32,352 nucleotides of DNA, taken from IMG/VR virus record IMGVR_UViG_3300028392_001411, positions 1-32,352 of that record, one strand, 5' to 3'. Every line of letters starts with the position of its first letter. The stretch's first letter is position 1. The notes below the pieces were generated by a model. It was not told the DNA's origin. It saw nothing but the letters and a program-made list of their open reading frames with translations, and searched no databases. This document shows positions 14,503-21,755 of the stretch, one piece after another. This DNA is from a virus. The translations under genes were made by a program, and so were the position numbers.

Positions 14503-15419
14503 TTGAACTCTGGGTAGAAAAGTATCGTCCAAGAAAGGTCAGCGATTATGTGTTCAAAGATGACGCACAACGTCGTCAGGTACAATCGTGGATCAAAGAA
14601 GGCAGCATTCCACATCTGTTGCTAAGTGGTGCTGCCGGTATTGGTAAAACTACATTAGCCAAAGTATTGTGTAATGAACTAAACATTGAAGAATACGATG
14701 TACTTGAAATCAACGCAAGTCGTGATAACAATGTAGATACTGTACGTGATAAGATCATCAACTTTGTACAGATGATTCCATTTGGTCCTTTTAAGGTGGT
14801 ACTATTAGATGAAGCAGATTATCTCACGCCTAACGCACAGGCAATCCTTCGCGGAGTTATGGAGACCTATAGTAACCATAGTAGGTTTATTCTTACTTGC
14901 AATTACCCAAATAGAATTATTCCTGCTCTTCATAGTCGTTGTCAGGGCTTTCATGTGGACAAGACCGACCAAACAGAATTTACTGCCAGAGTAGCAACTA
15001 TTCTTGTAGAAGAAAATGTAGACTTTGATCTTGATGTATTGGATACCTATGTTAAACTAACTTATCCCGATTTGCGTAAGTGTATCAATATGGTACAACA
15101 AAATGTCAATGGTGGTAAATTATTAACTCCTAGTGCCGGAGACGAAGGTGTTGCTGATTATAAAGTTGATATGGTTGAGCTGTTTAAGAAAGGCAAGATC
15201 AAAGAAGCACGTACATTGTTATGTGGTCGTGCCCGCCCTGAGGAAATGGAAGAACTTTACACATGGATGTATACCAACTTAGATTTGTTTGGCAAGACTG
15301 AAGAACAAAAAGATCAAGCATTGTTGATCATTAAACAAGGATTAGTTGATCACACATTGATTGCTGATCCAGAAATCAACCTTGCGGCAACTTTGGTAAA
15401 ATTAGCACGTTTACAATAG
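14499..15419 (+). CDS. 44: Clamp loader AAA+ ATPase subunit (T4 gp44 / RFC-small type)
   Basis: A 306-residue AAA+ clamp loader that opens and loads the sliding clamp (gp45) at primer-template junctions for the replicative polymerase. Visible: WVEKYRPRKVSDYVF opening, Walker A GAAGIGKT (44-51), EINASRDNN, Walker B VVLLDEADYL, the arginine-finger motif HSRCQ, then the lid and collar helices. Length fits T4 gp44 (319 aa). In T4, gene 62 (the small subunit) follows gene 44; here a glycosyltransferase-like gene follows after one base, and I see no gp62 nearby. In T4-like phages the clamp also couples late transcription to replication, which fits the late promoters in this window. Confidence 0.95.
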   Translation: MIELWVEKYRPRKVSDYVFKDDAQRRQVQSWIKEGSIPHLLLSGAAGIGKTTLAKVLCNELNIEEYDVLEINASRDNNVDTVRDKIINFVQMIPFGPFKVVLLDEADYLTPNAQAILRGVMETYSNHSRFILTCNYPNRIIPALHSRCQGFHVDKTDQTEFTARVATILVEENVDFDLDVLDTYVKLTYPDLRKCINMVQQNVNGGKLLTPSAGDEGVADYKVDMVELFKKGKIKEARTLLCGRARPEEMEELYTWMYTNLDLFGKTEEQKDQALLIIKQGLVDHTLIADPEINLAATLVKLARLQ

Positions 15420-15420
15420 A

Positions 15421-16116
15421 ATGAGAGTAGCAATATTATTTTCAGGACAACCTAGATTCAGAAAGTCATTAGACGATCTAGTAAAGAATATAATCGGATA
15501 CGACCAGCTAGACTGGTATTTTTATCTTTGGAATAATAGCTATCATAGATTACACTATGAACCAATTCCCTTGGTTCCTCCACCGTGGATGAATATAGCT
15601 AGTAGAGAGTGGGCTGTAGAAACTATCAGAAATAAACTACCATGGCCCCCGAATATTCTTGCAGGATTAGATGTTAGCGAATTGGTTTATAAAGATCCAT
15701 TGCTATCTCAATTTAGCAGTCTATATAGAGCAAACCGTATGAGGCAAGAATGCGAAAAAATACATGGTAAGTATGATTTGATTATTAGAGCAAGACCCGA
15801 TGATTGTATTAGTCATGTTAATTTAACTGATATAAAACTGCATATAGATCAAGAACCAAATGTAATCTATACTCCTTCAAAAAATAAACATCATATACAT
15901 GGATACGGTATGAATGATCATCTTGCAATCTCATCATCTGAGAATATGACAATTTATACAGATTTAATAAAGCATATAACATTTTATATGGAAAATGGTT
16001 TTTCTCCGCATGCCGAGGGATTACTAGCCTACCATCTTAGTTTAAACAATATGAAGTTAGTTGAAACATTAGACTATGAAGCCTATCCTGAATCATGGGA
16101 TAGTATCTGGGAATAA
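15421..16116 (+). CDS. Glycosyltransferase-like protein (231 aa)
   Basis: A 231-residue protein beginning MRVAILFSGQPRFRKSLDDL, with KYDLIIRARPDDCIS (about 117-131) and HGYGMNDHLAISSSENM. GQPR, YDxIIRxRPD and DHLAxxSSE are shared with a group of nucleotide-sugar-transferase-like phage and bacterial proteins, with RPDD as the probable metal site. It starts one base after the clamp loader stop and ends at a strong terminator. The acceptor is unknown. Linked to the glycan genes at 3-5.8 kb by function only. Confidence 0.65.
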   Translation: MRVAILFSGQPRFRKSLDDLVKNIIGYDQLDWYFYLWNNSYHRLHYEPIPLVPPPWMNIASREWAVETIRNKLPWPPNILAGLDVSELVYKDPLLSQFSSLYRANRMRQECEKIHGKYDLIIRARPDDCISHVNLTDIKLHIDQEPNVIYTPSKNKHHIHGYGMNDHLAISSSENMTIYTDLIKHITFYMENGFSPHAEGLLAYHLSLNNMKLVETLDYEAYPESWDSIWE

Positions 16117-16158
16117 AAAACCGCATAGTCGATTGCAGGTCAAGTACTATGCGGTTTT
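16117..16158. terminator. Bidirectional intrinsic terminator
   Basis: A perfect 13-bp stem, AAAACCGCATAGT (16117-16129) with ACTATGCGGTTTT (16146-16158), and a 16-base loop. It has T-runs on both strands and lies between convergent genes (the glycosyltransferase-like gene on plus, PhoH on minus), so it can stop both. Confidence 0.9.
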
Positions 16159-16178
16159 AGTCTAGTTGTTTAAGTTAG

Positions 16179-16940
16179 TTAATTGTCTGTTTCTTCCTTA
16201 TAGATTTTTAACACTTCTTTAACGACCGGGTGTCGTTCAATATCTTGAGTTTCAAATCTCGCCATTGCAATCATTCGCGAATCACCTCCTTGTCCGAACA
16301 AACTGCAAAACTCTAGGAGACCGTTTTCACTAGGACGGTCGGCTTGGTTTAAATCTCCAGTAACTACCATTCTAGAATTATTGCCAATTCTAGTTAATAA
16401 CATCTTCATCTGACTCGGAGTAGCATTTTGCATTTCGTCAGCAATGACAAAAGCATTCTTAAATGTTCTCCCCCTCATATATGCCAGTGGACTGATCTCA
16501 ATGGATCCATCTTCTAACATACTTGCTATCTCTTTAGGGTGATAGTATTCTTCAAAGACGTCAAATATAGGTCTAGTCCAGGGTGCCATTTTGGCGTTTA
16601 AATCCCCGGGCAAAAACCCATGTTCTTCATCAACCGATACAGCGGGGCGGGTTACTATTATTTTAGTAATAGATCCTTCCTTATACAATTTAATTGCCAT
16701 CTGTACGGCTAACATCGTTTTACCCGTGCCGGCTGGACCGATGGCTAAAACAATGTATTTCTTGGGGTTTTTTAGCAATTCAAGATAGTTCTCTTGGCTT
16801 AGGTTTCGTGGAACTATATTGACTTGCTGGCTTCTTTTCAAATATGGCTTAATTTGAATTAAGTTGTTATTTGATTCTTTATGGAATCTAGGATCTCGTT
16901 GTTCACTCATATCCCTGTTCTTTCTATTGGCTCTAGGCAA
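16179..16940 (-). CDS. phoH: PhoH-like ATPase (253 aa)
   Basis: A PhoH-family P-loop ATPase, very common in aquatic phages. Walker A GPAGTGKT is at residues 68-75 and Walker B FVIADEMQNA with a QNATPSQMKMLLTR sensor segment follows. It belongs to the compact single-domain type. Its role is uncertain (putative RNA-processing ATPase; host phoH is phosphate-regulated). The start is TTG at 16940, five bases after AAGGAGGT, the strongest SD in the window; an internal ATG at residue 11 is the alternative. A weak late-type TTTAAATA lies upstream (16975-16982, minus strand). It ends at the bidirectional terminator. Confidence 0.93.
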   Translation of the reverse strand: MPRANRKNRDMSEQRDPRFHKESNNNLIQIKPYLKRSQQVNIVPRNLSQENYLELLKNPKKYIVLAIGPAGTGKTMLAVQMAIKLYKEGSITKIIVTRPAVSVDEEHGFLPGDLNAKMAPWTRPIFDVFEEYYHPKEIASMLEDGSIEISPLAYMRGRTFKNAFVIADEMQNATPSQMKMLLTRIGNNSRMVVTGDLNQADRPSENGLLEFCSLFGQGGDSRMIAMARFETQDIERHPVVKEVLKIYKEETDN

Positions 16941-17058
16941 TTTTACCTCCTTGGTGAAGATTGACCTGCACTAATATTTAAAATTTATTTCAAAATACTT
17001 GCTCAAAGTACCCTTTTTTGGACCCCTGTAATTTAACATAGTATATCGATCAGTTATG

Positions 17059-17066
17059 GATAAATA
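17059..17066 (+). promoter_or_regulatory. Candidate late promoter (GATAAATA)
   Basis: GATAAATA lies 19 bases before the ATG at 17086. It overlaps an in-frame upstream ATG (17056), so an mRNA starting from this element would exclude that start codon. Confidence 0.42.
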
Positions 17067-17085
17067 TTTGATAAAGAGAAAGCCT

Positions 17086-17613
17086 ATGCACGACATTATA
17101 GACGTTATAAAGAACCTACAAACACTTAGTGAAAATAATAGTGCGTTTAAAGTATTAAAAGACTTTGAACGTGTAATCGATGAACTAGATGTATATGTGT
17201 TTAAAAATTGGGAAGAAGGCGAATTAATTGCTGGACCTAAAGTAAATCGCTATGACGTGGAATGTAAATTCATGTGGTCACGTGAAAATATGCCGGACCC
17301 TAAAGGCGGCAAACGACTTGTAGACTACGGCTGTCAAGTAGTGTTTGCCAAAGAAGTAGTCATGCTACCACGTAAGATTAAAGATCCCGGCGATTACAGA
17401 CCTGGCACTAAAAAAGGTAAAATTGATGCACATCCTATTTGGACCGTAACTATTATTATGCCTAAGAAATTAATGCAGGATGTGTATGTGGGCAAAGAAA
17501 ATAAAGATAACAATAGAATGGCTGAACTAATGAAGTATAGTAATAATTCAGCCGAAACAGAAAATGTTGCACAAGAAGAACCAATGGAGGCTCCAGCAGA
17601 TGCCACAACTTAA
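17086..17613 (+). CDS. Conserved T4-like phage protein, probably virion-related (175 aa)
   Basis: A 175-residue protein with a recognisable core: FKVLKDFERVIDELDVYVFK, NWEEGELIAGPKVNRYDVEC, MWSRENMPDPKGGKRLVDYG, then KIKDPGDYRPGTKKGKIDA and HPIWTVTIIMPKKLMQDV, ending in an acidic tail. From memory it matches a family present in most marine T4-like phages and lying beside the next gene; no function is assigned to it as far as I know. I choose ATG 17086 over 17056, because the latter is part of the late-promoter octamer. Late expression suggests a structural or assembly role. Confidence 0.75.
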   Translation: MHDIIDVIKNLQTLSENNSAFKVLKDFERVIDELDVYVFKNWEEGELIAGPKVNRYDVECKFMWSRENMPDPKGGKRLVDYGCQVVFAKEVVMLPRKIKDPGDYRPGTKKGKIDAHPIWTVTIIMPKKLMQDVYVGKENKDNNRMAELMKYSNNSAETENVAQEEPMEAPADATT

Positions 17614-18340
17614 TGAAGGACTACGATCCGGAGATCTTAGAAGCTATGTATCAGAGCTGTTCACCGTTGATCAATATAAAAGCAAGATGGGCGAGGACGG
17701 AGACGTAATTGTATTAGGCTTCCGTGTACGTGAAAAGAATCCAGCTATTGATATGATGGAATTTATTGAAAAAGGCTATGACTTTATTCTTGATGCTGAT
17801 ATGAGTGCTGGAGAAGAAAACGATGGTCAATATCAAGTATTTGTAGAAATACAAAGAACTCCAGAATTAAAAACACAATTGAAAGAATTGCTAGGTGGCG
17901 TTGGACAACTATGTGATTGCCGTGAATGGAAATTTCGTTATCAAAAGGCACCAACTAGCCTCGAATTTAATGAAGAAAATATTACAGAAGCAATCCCAAT
18001 GACCAAAGAAGACTACGAACGTAAAGTAATGGAAATTAAAAATACCGATGTTAGAGAATTCTTTGACCAAGGTATAGTGGATGTTGCCCTCGAATCAGAT
18101 AATAATTTAATATTCAGCAAACCATATGCTGGCGATATTAGTGCTAAATTTATTGCCATTGGCGACTACGAAGATGTTAAGAAAACAGTACCTGGTCCAC
18201 TTTCGTTAGATGAAAGCAGCCAGAGCCAAATGTTCTTCTTAAACAAGTATATGGGCAATTACGAAATTAATAAAATTGGTAAACAATTTTTAATCAGGAA
18301 CGGCAACAAGGCCGTGGTTATAGAAAAAGACAGGTGGTAA
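17600..18340 (+). CDS. Conserved T4-like phage protein (246 aa)
   Basis: Starts at ATG 17600 behind GGAG (17586-17589) and overlaps the previous gene by 14 bases. The earlier in-frame ATG (17564) lacks a good SD. Visible: SELFTVDQYKSKMGEDGDVI, VLGFRVREKNPAIDMMEFIE, KGYDFILDADMSAGEENDGQ and QVFVEIQRTPELKTQLKELL, a pattern I know from aquatic T4-like phages, always next to the family encoded upstream. Residues about 12-110 look like a globular alpha/beta domain. The remainder has no match that I can name. The pair is probably co-expressed late. Confidence 0.75.
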   Translation: MPQLNEGLRSGDLRSYVSELFTVDQYKSKMGEDGDVIVLGFRVREKNPAIDMMEFIEKGYDFILDADMSAGEENDGQYQVFVEIQRTPELKTQLKELLGGVGQLCDCREWKFRYQKAPTSLEFNEENITEAIPMTKEDYERKVMEIKNTDVREFFDQGIVDVALESDNNLIFSKPYAGDISAKFIAIGDYEDVKKTVPGPLSLDESSQSQMFFLNKYMGNYEINKIGKQFLIRNGNKAVVIEKDRW

Positions 18341-18343
18341 AAT

Positions 18344-19084
18344 ATGTGGCAAATCATGTGGTTGCTGTCGTTTTTACCCGATATATTCTGGCATTTTTTA
18401 ACTATATGTGGTCTAATTGCGGTATTATCTTCACTGATTTTAAAACGCATTCCTTTCATTAGTACATATAGGATTCCATTACAATACGGTGGAGTTCTAG
18501 CATTATTACTTGGTATATGGATGGAAGGCAGTATTGCCAACGAAGCAAAATGGCAGGCTAAAGTTAAAGAAATGGAAGAAAAAGTAGCCATAGCAGAGGC
18601 AAAAAGTCAAGAAGTAAATGTACAAATAGTCACTGAAGTTGTTGAGAAAACTAAAGTAGTACACGAGCGTGGGAAAACTATTACCAACTATATAGACCGC
18701 GAAGTTGTTAAAGATAAAGAAGTGGTTAAGTTTGTAGAAAATTGCCCTATACCCAGTATCATTATTAAAACACATAATGCTGCTGCACTGAATCGACCTA
18801 TTGAAATTCCTAAAGAACCCGAGTCTGCACCAGCCGCACCTGAAGTAAAAACAACACCACAGGCTCAAGCAGAAGTACAACAACCAGTTGTGATAGCAAC
18901 TGCTACAGTTATTACCTGGGCTAACATCAGACCGACTAAAAATAGTAAAGATGAAAAAATGGAAAAATTAACACCAGGCACACACTTGGATGTTTTAAAA
19001 ATAGAAAATGGATATGCTTTTGTTAAAGGTGCTAAACAAGGTTGGGTGAGTGTAGAATTTCTTACGGTAATAAAGAAGGCATAA
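18344..19084 (+). CDS. Inner-membrane spanin-like protein with C-terminal SH3b domain (246 aa)
   Basis: Two hydrophobic segments (about 10-33 and 45-60) are followed by a coiled coil (KWQAKVKEMEEKVAIAEAKS, to about 125). The Rz-like string VENCPIPSIIIKTHNAAAL (about 129-147) comes next, then a Pro/Ala linker and a C-terminal SH3_3-type domain (ATVITWANIRPTKNSKDEKM to GWVSVEFLTVIKKA). i-Spanins span the periplasm and fuse the inner to the outer membrane at lysis together with an outer-membrane lipoprotein, which here is the next gene (no gap). An SH3b fold, usually a peptidoglycan binder, fused to an i-spanin is unusual. The family call rests on layout and the CPxPxxxxxxHNxAA string. Confidence 0.68.
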   Translation: MWQIMWLLSFLPDIFWHFLTICGLIAVLSSLILKRIPFISTYRIPLQYGGVLALLLGIWMEGSIANEAKWQAKVKEMEEKVAIAEAKSQEVNVQIVTEVVEKTKVVHERGKTITNYIDREVVKDKEVVKFVENCPIPSIIIKTHNAAALNRPIEIPKEPESAPAAPEVKTTPQAQAEVQQPVVIATATVITWANIRPTKNSKDEKMEKLTPGTHLDVLKIENGYAFVKGAKQGWVSVEFLTVIKKA

Positions 19085-19354
19085 ATGAAAAAACTATTAA
19101 TAATTTTGTTGGCATTATTTCTTACAGCTTGTTCTACTACCGTGCCTGTGGTAGCTAAGTTTCCTGTTGCACCTGATGTATTAATGGAAAAATGTCCACC
19201 ACTAAAAACCATAGAAGGCGAAAACATAAGTATTATTGATTTTACAAAAACAGTTACTGCCAACTATACATTATATCACGAATGTGTAATTAAGAATGAG
19301 TCATGGATGACTTGGTATCAGAAACAAAAAGAAATATTTGACAATATAAAATAG
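19085..19354 (+). CDS. Lipoprotein, probable outer-membrane spanin (Rz1-like, 89 aa)
   Basis: A type II signal peptide with lipobox LTAC: MKKLLIILLALFLTAC, lipidated Cys16 and Ser17, which favours outer-membrane sorting. The mature part is 74 residues with two further Cys (EKCPPL, YHECV) and no enzyme motif. It lies directly after the i-spanin-like gene and before the endolysin, the position of an o-spanin. Unlike lambda Rz1 it is not nested in the other gene's frame. It could instead be a superinfection-exclusion lipoprotein, but the context favours lysis. Confidence 0.72.
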   Translation: MKKLLIILLALFLTACSTTVPVVAKFPVAPDVLMEKCPPLKTIEGENISIIDFTKTVTANYTLYHECVIKNESWMTWYQKQKEIFDNIK

Positions 19355-19364
19355 GGAGAACATT

Positions 19365-19484
19365 ATGTTAGAAACATTATTTTGGTTAGCATTAGGAGCA
19401 TTTATAGGATGGAATTTTCCACAACCTGACTTTGCTAAAAACATTCAAGCGAAAGTAGTTGCTATGTTTCGCAAGGGGGAATAA
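19365..19484 (+). CDS. Small one-TM protein before the endolysin (39 aa)
   Basis: ATG 19365 after GGGAG, stop TAA at 19482-19484, 39 residues. It begins MLETLFWLALGAFIGWNF, one hydrophobic helix, and ends with a basic tail (MFRKGE). TAATG coupling joins it to the endolysin. Size, topology and position suit an accessory lysis protein (pinholin- or antiholin-like), but no homology is claimed. Confidence 0.6.
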   Translation: MLETLFWLALGAFIGWNFPQPDFAKNIQAKVVAMFRKGE

Positions 19485-20107
19485 TGTCAGATTTTATTTT
19501 ATCACAAGAACAATTAGCACAATTACTTCCAGGTAATCAATATCTTGATCACTGGTATCACGCATTAGAGCAAGCGTTGCCTGATTACGATATTAACACT
19601 CCTAACAGAGTAGCAGCATTCCTTGCCCAATGTGCTCACGAAAGCGGTGGTTTTGTATTCTTAAAAGAAAACTTAAACTACAGAGCAGTAACCTTACGTA
19701 AAGTATTTCCTAAGTATTTCCCCAATGACGATATTGCTAATGCATATGCAGGCAAACAAGAAATGATTGCTAATCGTGTATATGCAAGTCGTATGGGCAA
19801 CGGTGATGAACATAGTGGAGAAGGTTACAAATATTGTGGGCGTGGATTAATTCAATTAACTGGTAAAGATAACTATACCCGTTTTGCTGAAAGCATAGAA
19901 ACACCTGTAGAAGATATTCCAGAATATTTGGCCACATTTGAAGGTGCTGTACAAAGTGCTTGCTGGTTTTGGGAAAACAATAATCTAAACAACGAAGCAG
20001 ATGCCGGTGATATTAAAACAATGACACGCAAAATCAACGGTGGATATATTGGATTAGAAGATCGTGTTAAACACTACGAACACGCATTACACGTATTAGG
20101 AGCATAA
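19484..20107 (+). CDS. GH19 chitinase-like endolysin (207 aa)
   Basis: A glycoside hydrolase family 19 lysozyme-like endolysin that cuts the peptidoglycan glycan strand. Visible: AAFLAQCAHESGGF with catalytic Glu53, ENLNYRAVTLRKVFPKYF, an acidic pair in RMGNGDEHSGEGYKYCGR for the second catalytic acid, GLIQLTGKDNY, and the C-terminal TRKINGGYIGLEDR. There is no signal peptide, so release depends on a holin. SD GCAAGGGGGA lies upstream. It sits in the lysis block after the spanins. Confidence 0.95.
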   Translation: MSDFILSQEQLAQLLPGNQYLDHWYHALEQALPDYDINTPNRVAAFLAQCAHESGGFVFLKENLNYRAVTLRKVFPKYFPNDDIANAYAGKQEMIANRVYASRMGNGDEHSGEGYKYCGRGLIQLTGKDNYTRFAESIETPVEDIPEYLATFEGAVQSACWFWENNNLNNEADAGDIKTMTRKINGGYIGLEDRVKHYEHALHVLGA

Positions 20108-20108
20108 T

Positions 20109-20246
20109 ATGACACCAGAAGAAGAACAACAAAAGATCAAAGAAGAGTTAGCTGATGCGGTTAACAAAATTAACAAACTAGTTAAAGAAGCAGCAGCCGC
20201 TGCCGAGGCCGCTGCTGCACAAAATAAAAACTCAGAAGGAGAATAA
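20109..20246 (+). CDS. Small charged helical peptide (45 aa)
   Basis: A 45-residue frame, MTPEEEQQKIKEELADAVNK then an Ala run (KEAAAAAEAAAAQN). It looks like one long amphipathic helix or coiled coil. It starts one base after the endolysin stop and ends just before the next small gene, with AAGGAG serving that gene. Function unknown. Confidence 0.55.
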   Translation: MTPEEEQQKIKEELADAVNKINKLVKEAAAAAEAAAAQNKNSEGE

Positions 20247-20247
20247 T

Positions 20248-20364
20248 ATGGAACCAATTGTAAAAGTTTTAAATGGATTGGTTGAAGGTGAAGATACTGA
20301 ATGGGTAGAGGATCCAGAAAGACCGGGAGTATTTGTTTTACAAAAGAAAGAAAGAACTGAATAA
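20248..20364 (+). CDS. Small acidic protein (38 aa)
   Basis: A 38-residue frame with a good SD (GAAGGAG at 20235-20241): MEPIVKVLNGLVEGEDTEWV, ending FVLQKKERTE. It contains LVEG, which resembles a prohead-protease site but is too common to weigh. No family recognised. Confidence 0.5.
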   Translation: MEPIVKVLNGLVEGEDTEWVEDPERPGVFVLQKKERTE

Positions 20365-20387
20365 ATTAACACACTAAGGAGCGTAAG

Positions 20388-20924
20388 ATGGCAGACGAGG
20401 CAAAACCTTTATCACGTAGCGAACGTGAAGCACAGATCAAAGACAAAGCAGGATTAGTTATTGTCTTTATGGCATTATTTTTAGCAGGTAATACCTACCT
20501 TGCTAATAACTTTAGCGGCATTGCACAAACTAATTTGTTAAAAGCCAGCAATACTTATGGTTTTTATCAAAGTAAATCTATTAAGCAAACTATTGCTGAA
20601 GGTCAATTAGAAGATGCTAAACAAGGCAAAGATAAAGAACGTATTGCTAAATTAGAAGCAAAGATTGCTCGATATGAAAGCGATCCTGAAAAAGGTGAAG
20701 GCAAGAAAGAATTGCTAGCTAAAGCACAGGCGCAAGAAGCGGCTCGAGAAGAAGCAAGATTGCACGGCCCTTGGCTAACATTTGCAGGTATGTTATTCCA
20801 ACTTGCTATTGTATTGCTGTCAGCTAGTATTTTAGCAGTTAATAATAAAATGTACAGCACCAGTTTAGGTGTTGGTGCATTGGGTCTATTGCTAATGGCG
20901 CAGGGCTACTGGCTTTGGATCTAA
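20388..20924 (+). CDS. DUF4337-like membrane protein (178 aa)
   Basis: A three-TM protein: one segment at about 22-42 (GLVIVFMALFLAGNTYLANN), a cytoplasmic or periplasmic coiled coil (IKQTIAEGQLEDAKQGKDKE to about 122), then two segments at about 127-146 and 155-175. The NTYGFYQSKSIKQT string resembles the DUF4337 family (NxWxxYQAKSIK), function unknown. In the lysis block it could modulate the membrane or exclude competitors; this is inference. SD AAGGAGCG upstream. Confidence 0.72.
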   Translation: MADEAKPLSRSEREAQIKDKAGLVIVFMALFLAGNTYLANNFSGIAQTNLLKASNTYGFYQSKSIKQTIAEGQLEDAKQGKDKERIAKLEAKIARYESDPEKGEGKKELLAKAQAQEAAREEARLHGPWLTFAGMLFQLAIVLLSASILAVNNKMYSTSLGVGALGLLLMAQGYWLWI

Positions 20925-20950
20925 CTTAAATACCCACTTAACTTCCTAGT

Positions 20951-20980
20951 TTGTTCCTTTAAATAATAGTACACTATTAT
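20951..20980 (+). promoter_or_regulatory. Candidate promoter with 8-bp inverted repeat (operator-like)
   Basis: TTGTTC (20951-20956), an 18-base spacer and TATTAT (20975-20980) form a possible promoter before the gene at 20992. ATAATAGT (20963-20970) and ACTATTAT (20973-20980) are perfect inverted arms with a 2-base gap, covering the -10. A dimeric repressor site is one reading; the weak hairpin has no T-run. Confidence 0.35.
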
Positions 20981-20991
20981 GGAGCAGACTA

Positions 20992-21234
20992 ATGTGGATA
21001 TTCAAACCCGGAATCATGGCGTCCACATTAGTGGGGTTAATTCTCACATCCTCGTCGGATCCTCAAAACTATCAACACTGGCAGAAATTAGACAAAGTCT
21101 GCGAACAACGTTGCCCAGTTGATGGCAAGCCAGTTACCTACGGCATAAACGAGTTTGTTGAAGGTAAAAACGGTAGTTGTTTTAAAATATGTAAATGGTC
21201 ATTAATACCCTATTGGCCAAATAGTCGAGGCTAA
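20992..21234 (+). CDS. Hypothetical small protein with N-terminal hydrophobic segment (80 aa)
   Basis: An 80-residue protein: MWIFKPGIMASTLVGLILTS could be a signal anchor or signal peptide, followed by a Cys-rich part with four Cys (KVCEQRCPVDGK, GSCFKICKW) that could form disulphides in the periplasm or bind metal. SD GGAG at 20981-20984. Not recognised. Confidence 0.6.
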   Translation: MWIFKPGIMASTLVGLILTSSSDPQNYQHWQKLDKVCEQRCPVDGKPVTYGINEFVEGKNGSCFKICKWSLIPYWPNSRG

Positions 21235-21236
21235 TA

Positions 21237-21719
21237 ATGGATCCGTTGACTATCTATGCTGGAGCACAGGCCACTATAGCAGGTATTAAAGGTGCTATTG
21301 CCTTGGGCAAAGATATAAACGGCCTAATGGGCGATTTTAGTAAATTCTTCCATATGGCTGATCAAGTTCACGTAGCCAGCACACAAAAGAAAATAGAAAG
21401 TATTAAAAAAAGCGATAGTAAAATTGCTGCTGAAGCACTGGAAATTGCCTGGGCATCAAAGAAGTTGCGCGAAGACGAGCGTTATCTAAAAGATATGCTG
21501 ATTATGACCGGCAATGCAGATGTGTATTTTGAAATGCTTGAAGAACGTACCCGTATGAAAAAAGAACGAGATGCGCTGGAAAAACAAGAAGAAGAACGTA
21601 GGCAAAAGGACAGAGAAGCAATAGGTGGTTTTGTAATGAATATATTATTGTTTATTGCGGGTGCATCTGCTATTGTACCAATTATATTATTAGGTTGGCA
21701 ACTATTGTTTGTTAGATAA
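21237..21719 (+). CDS. Phage protein with coiled coil and C-terminal membrane anchor (160 aa)
   Basis: Residues 1-35 are Ala/Gly-rich (DPLTIYAGAQATIAGIKGAI). A long charged coiled coil spans about 45-127 (KKERDALEKQEEERRQKDRE). The C-terminal segment IGGFVMNILLFIAGASAIVP and onward is a membrane helix. Similar tail-anchored proteins occur in aquatic T4-like phages, in my recollection, with no known role. It lies between lysis genes, 2 bases after its neighbour. Confidence 0.68.
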   Translation: MDPLTIYAGAQATIAGIKGAIALGKDINGLMGDFSKFFHMADQVHVASTQKKIESIKKSDSKIAAEALEIAWASKKLREDERYLKDMLIMTGNADVYFEMLEERTRMKKERDALEKQEEERRQKDREAIGGFVMNILLFIAGASAIVPIILLGWQLLFVR

Positions 21720-21723
21720 AATG

Positions 21724-21731
21724 GATAAATA
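21724..21731 (+). promoter_or_regulatory. Candidate late promoter of the holin gene (GATAAATA)
   Basis: GATAAATA lies 24 bases before the ATG at 21756, the same distance as the exact TATAAATA at 7639. Late timing is what a holin would need. Confidence 0.45.
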
Positions 21732-21755
21732 TCAGTACACTTAACGGAGCAACCC

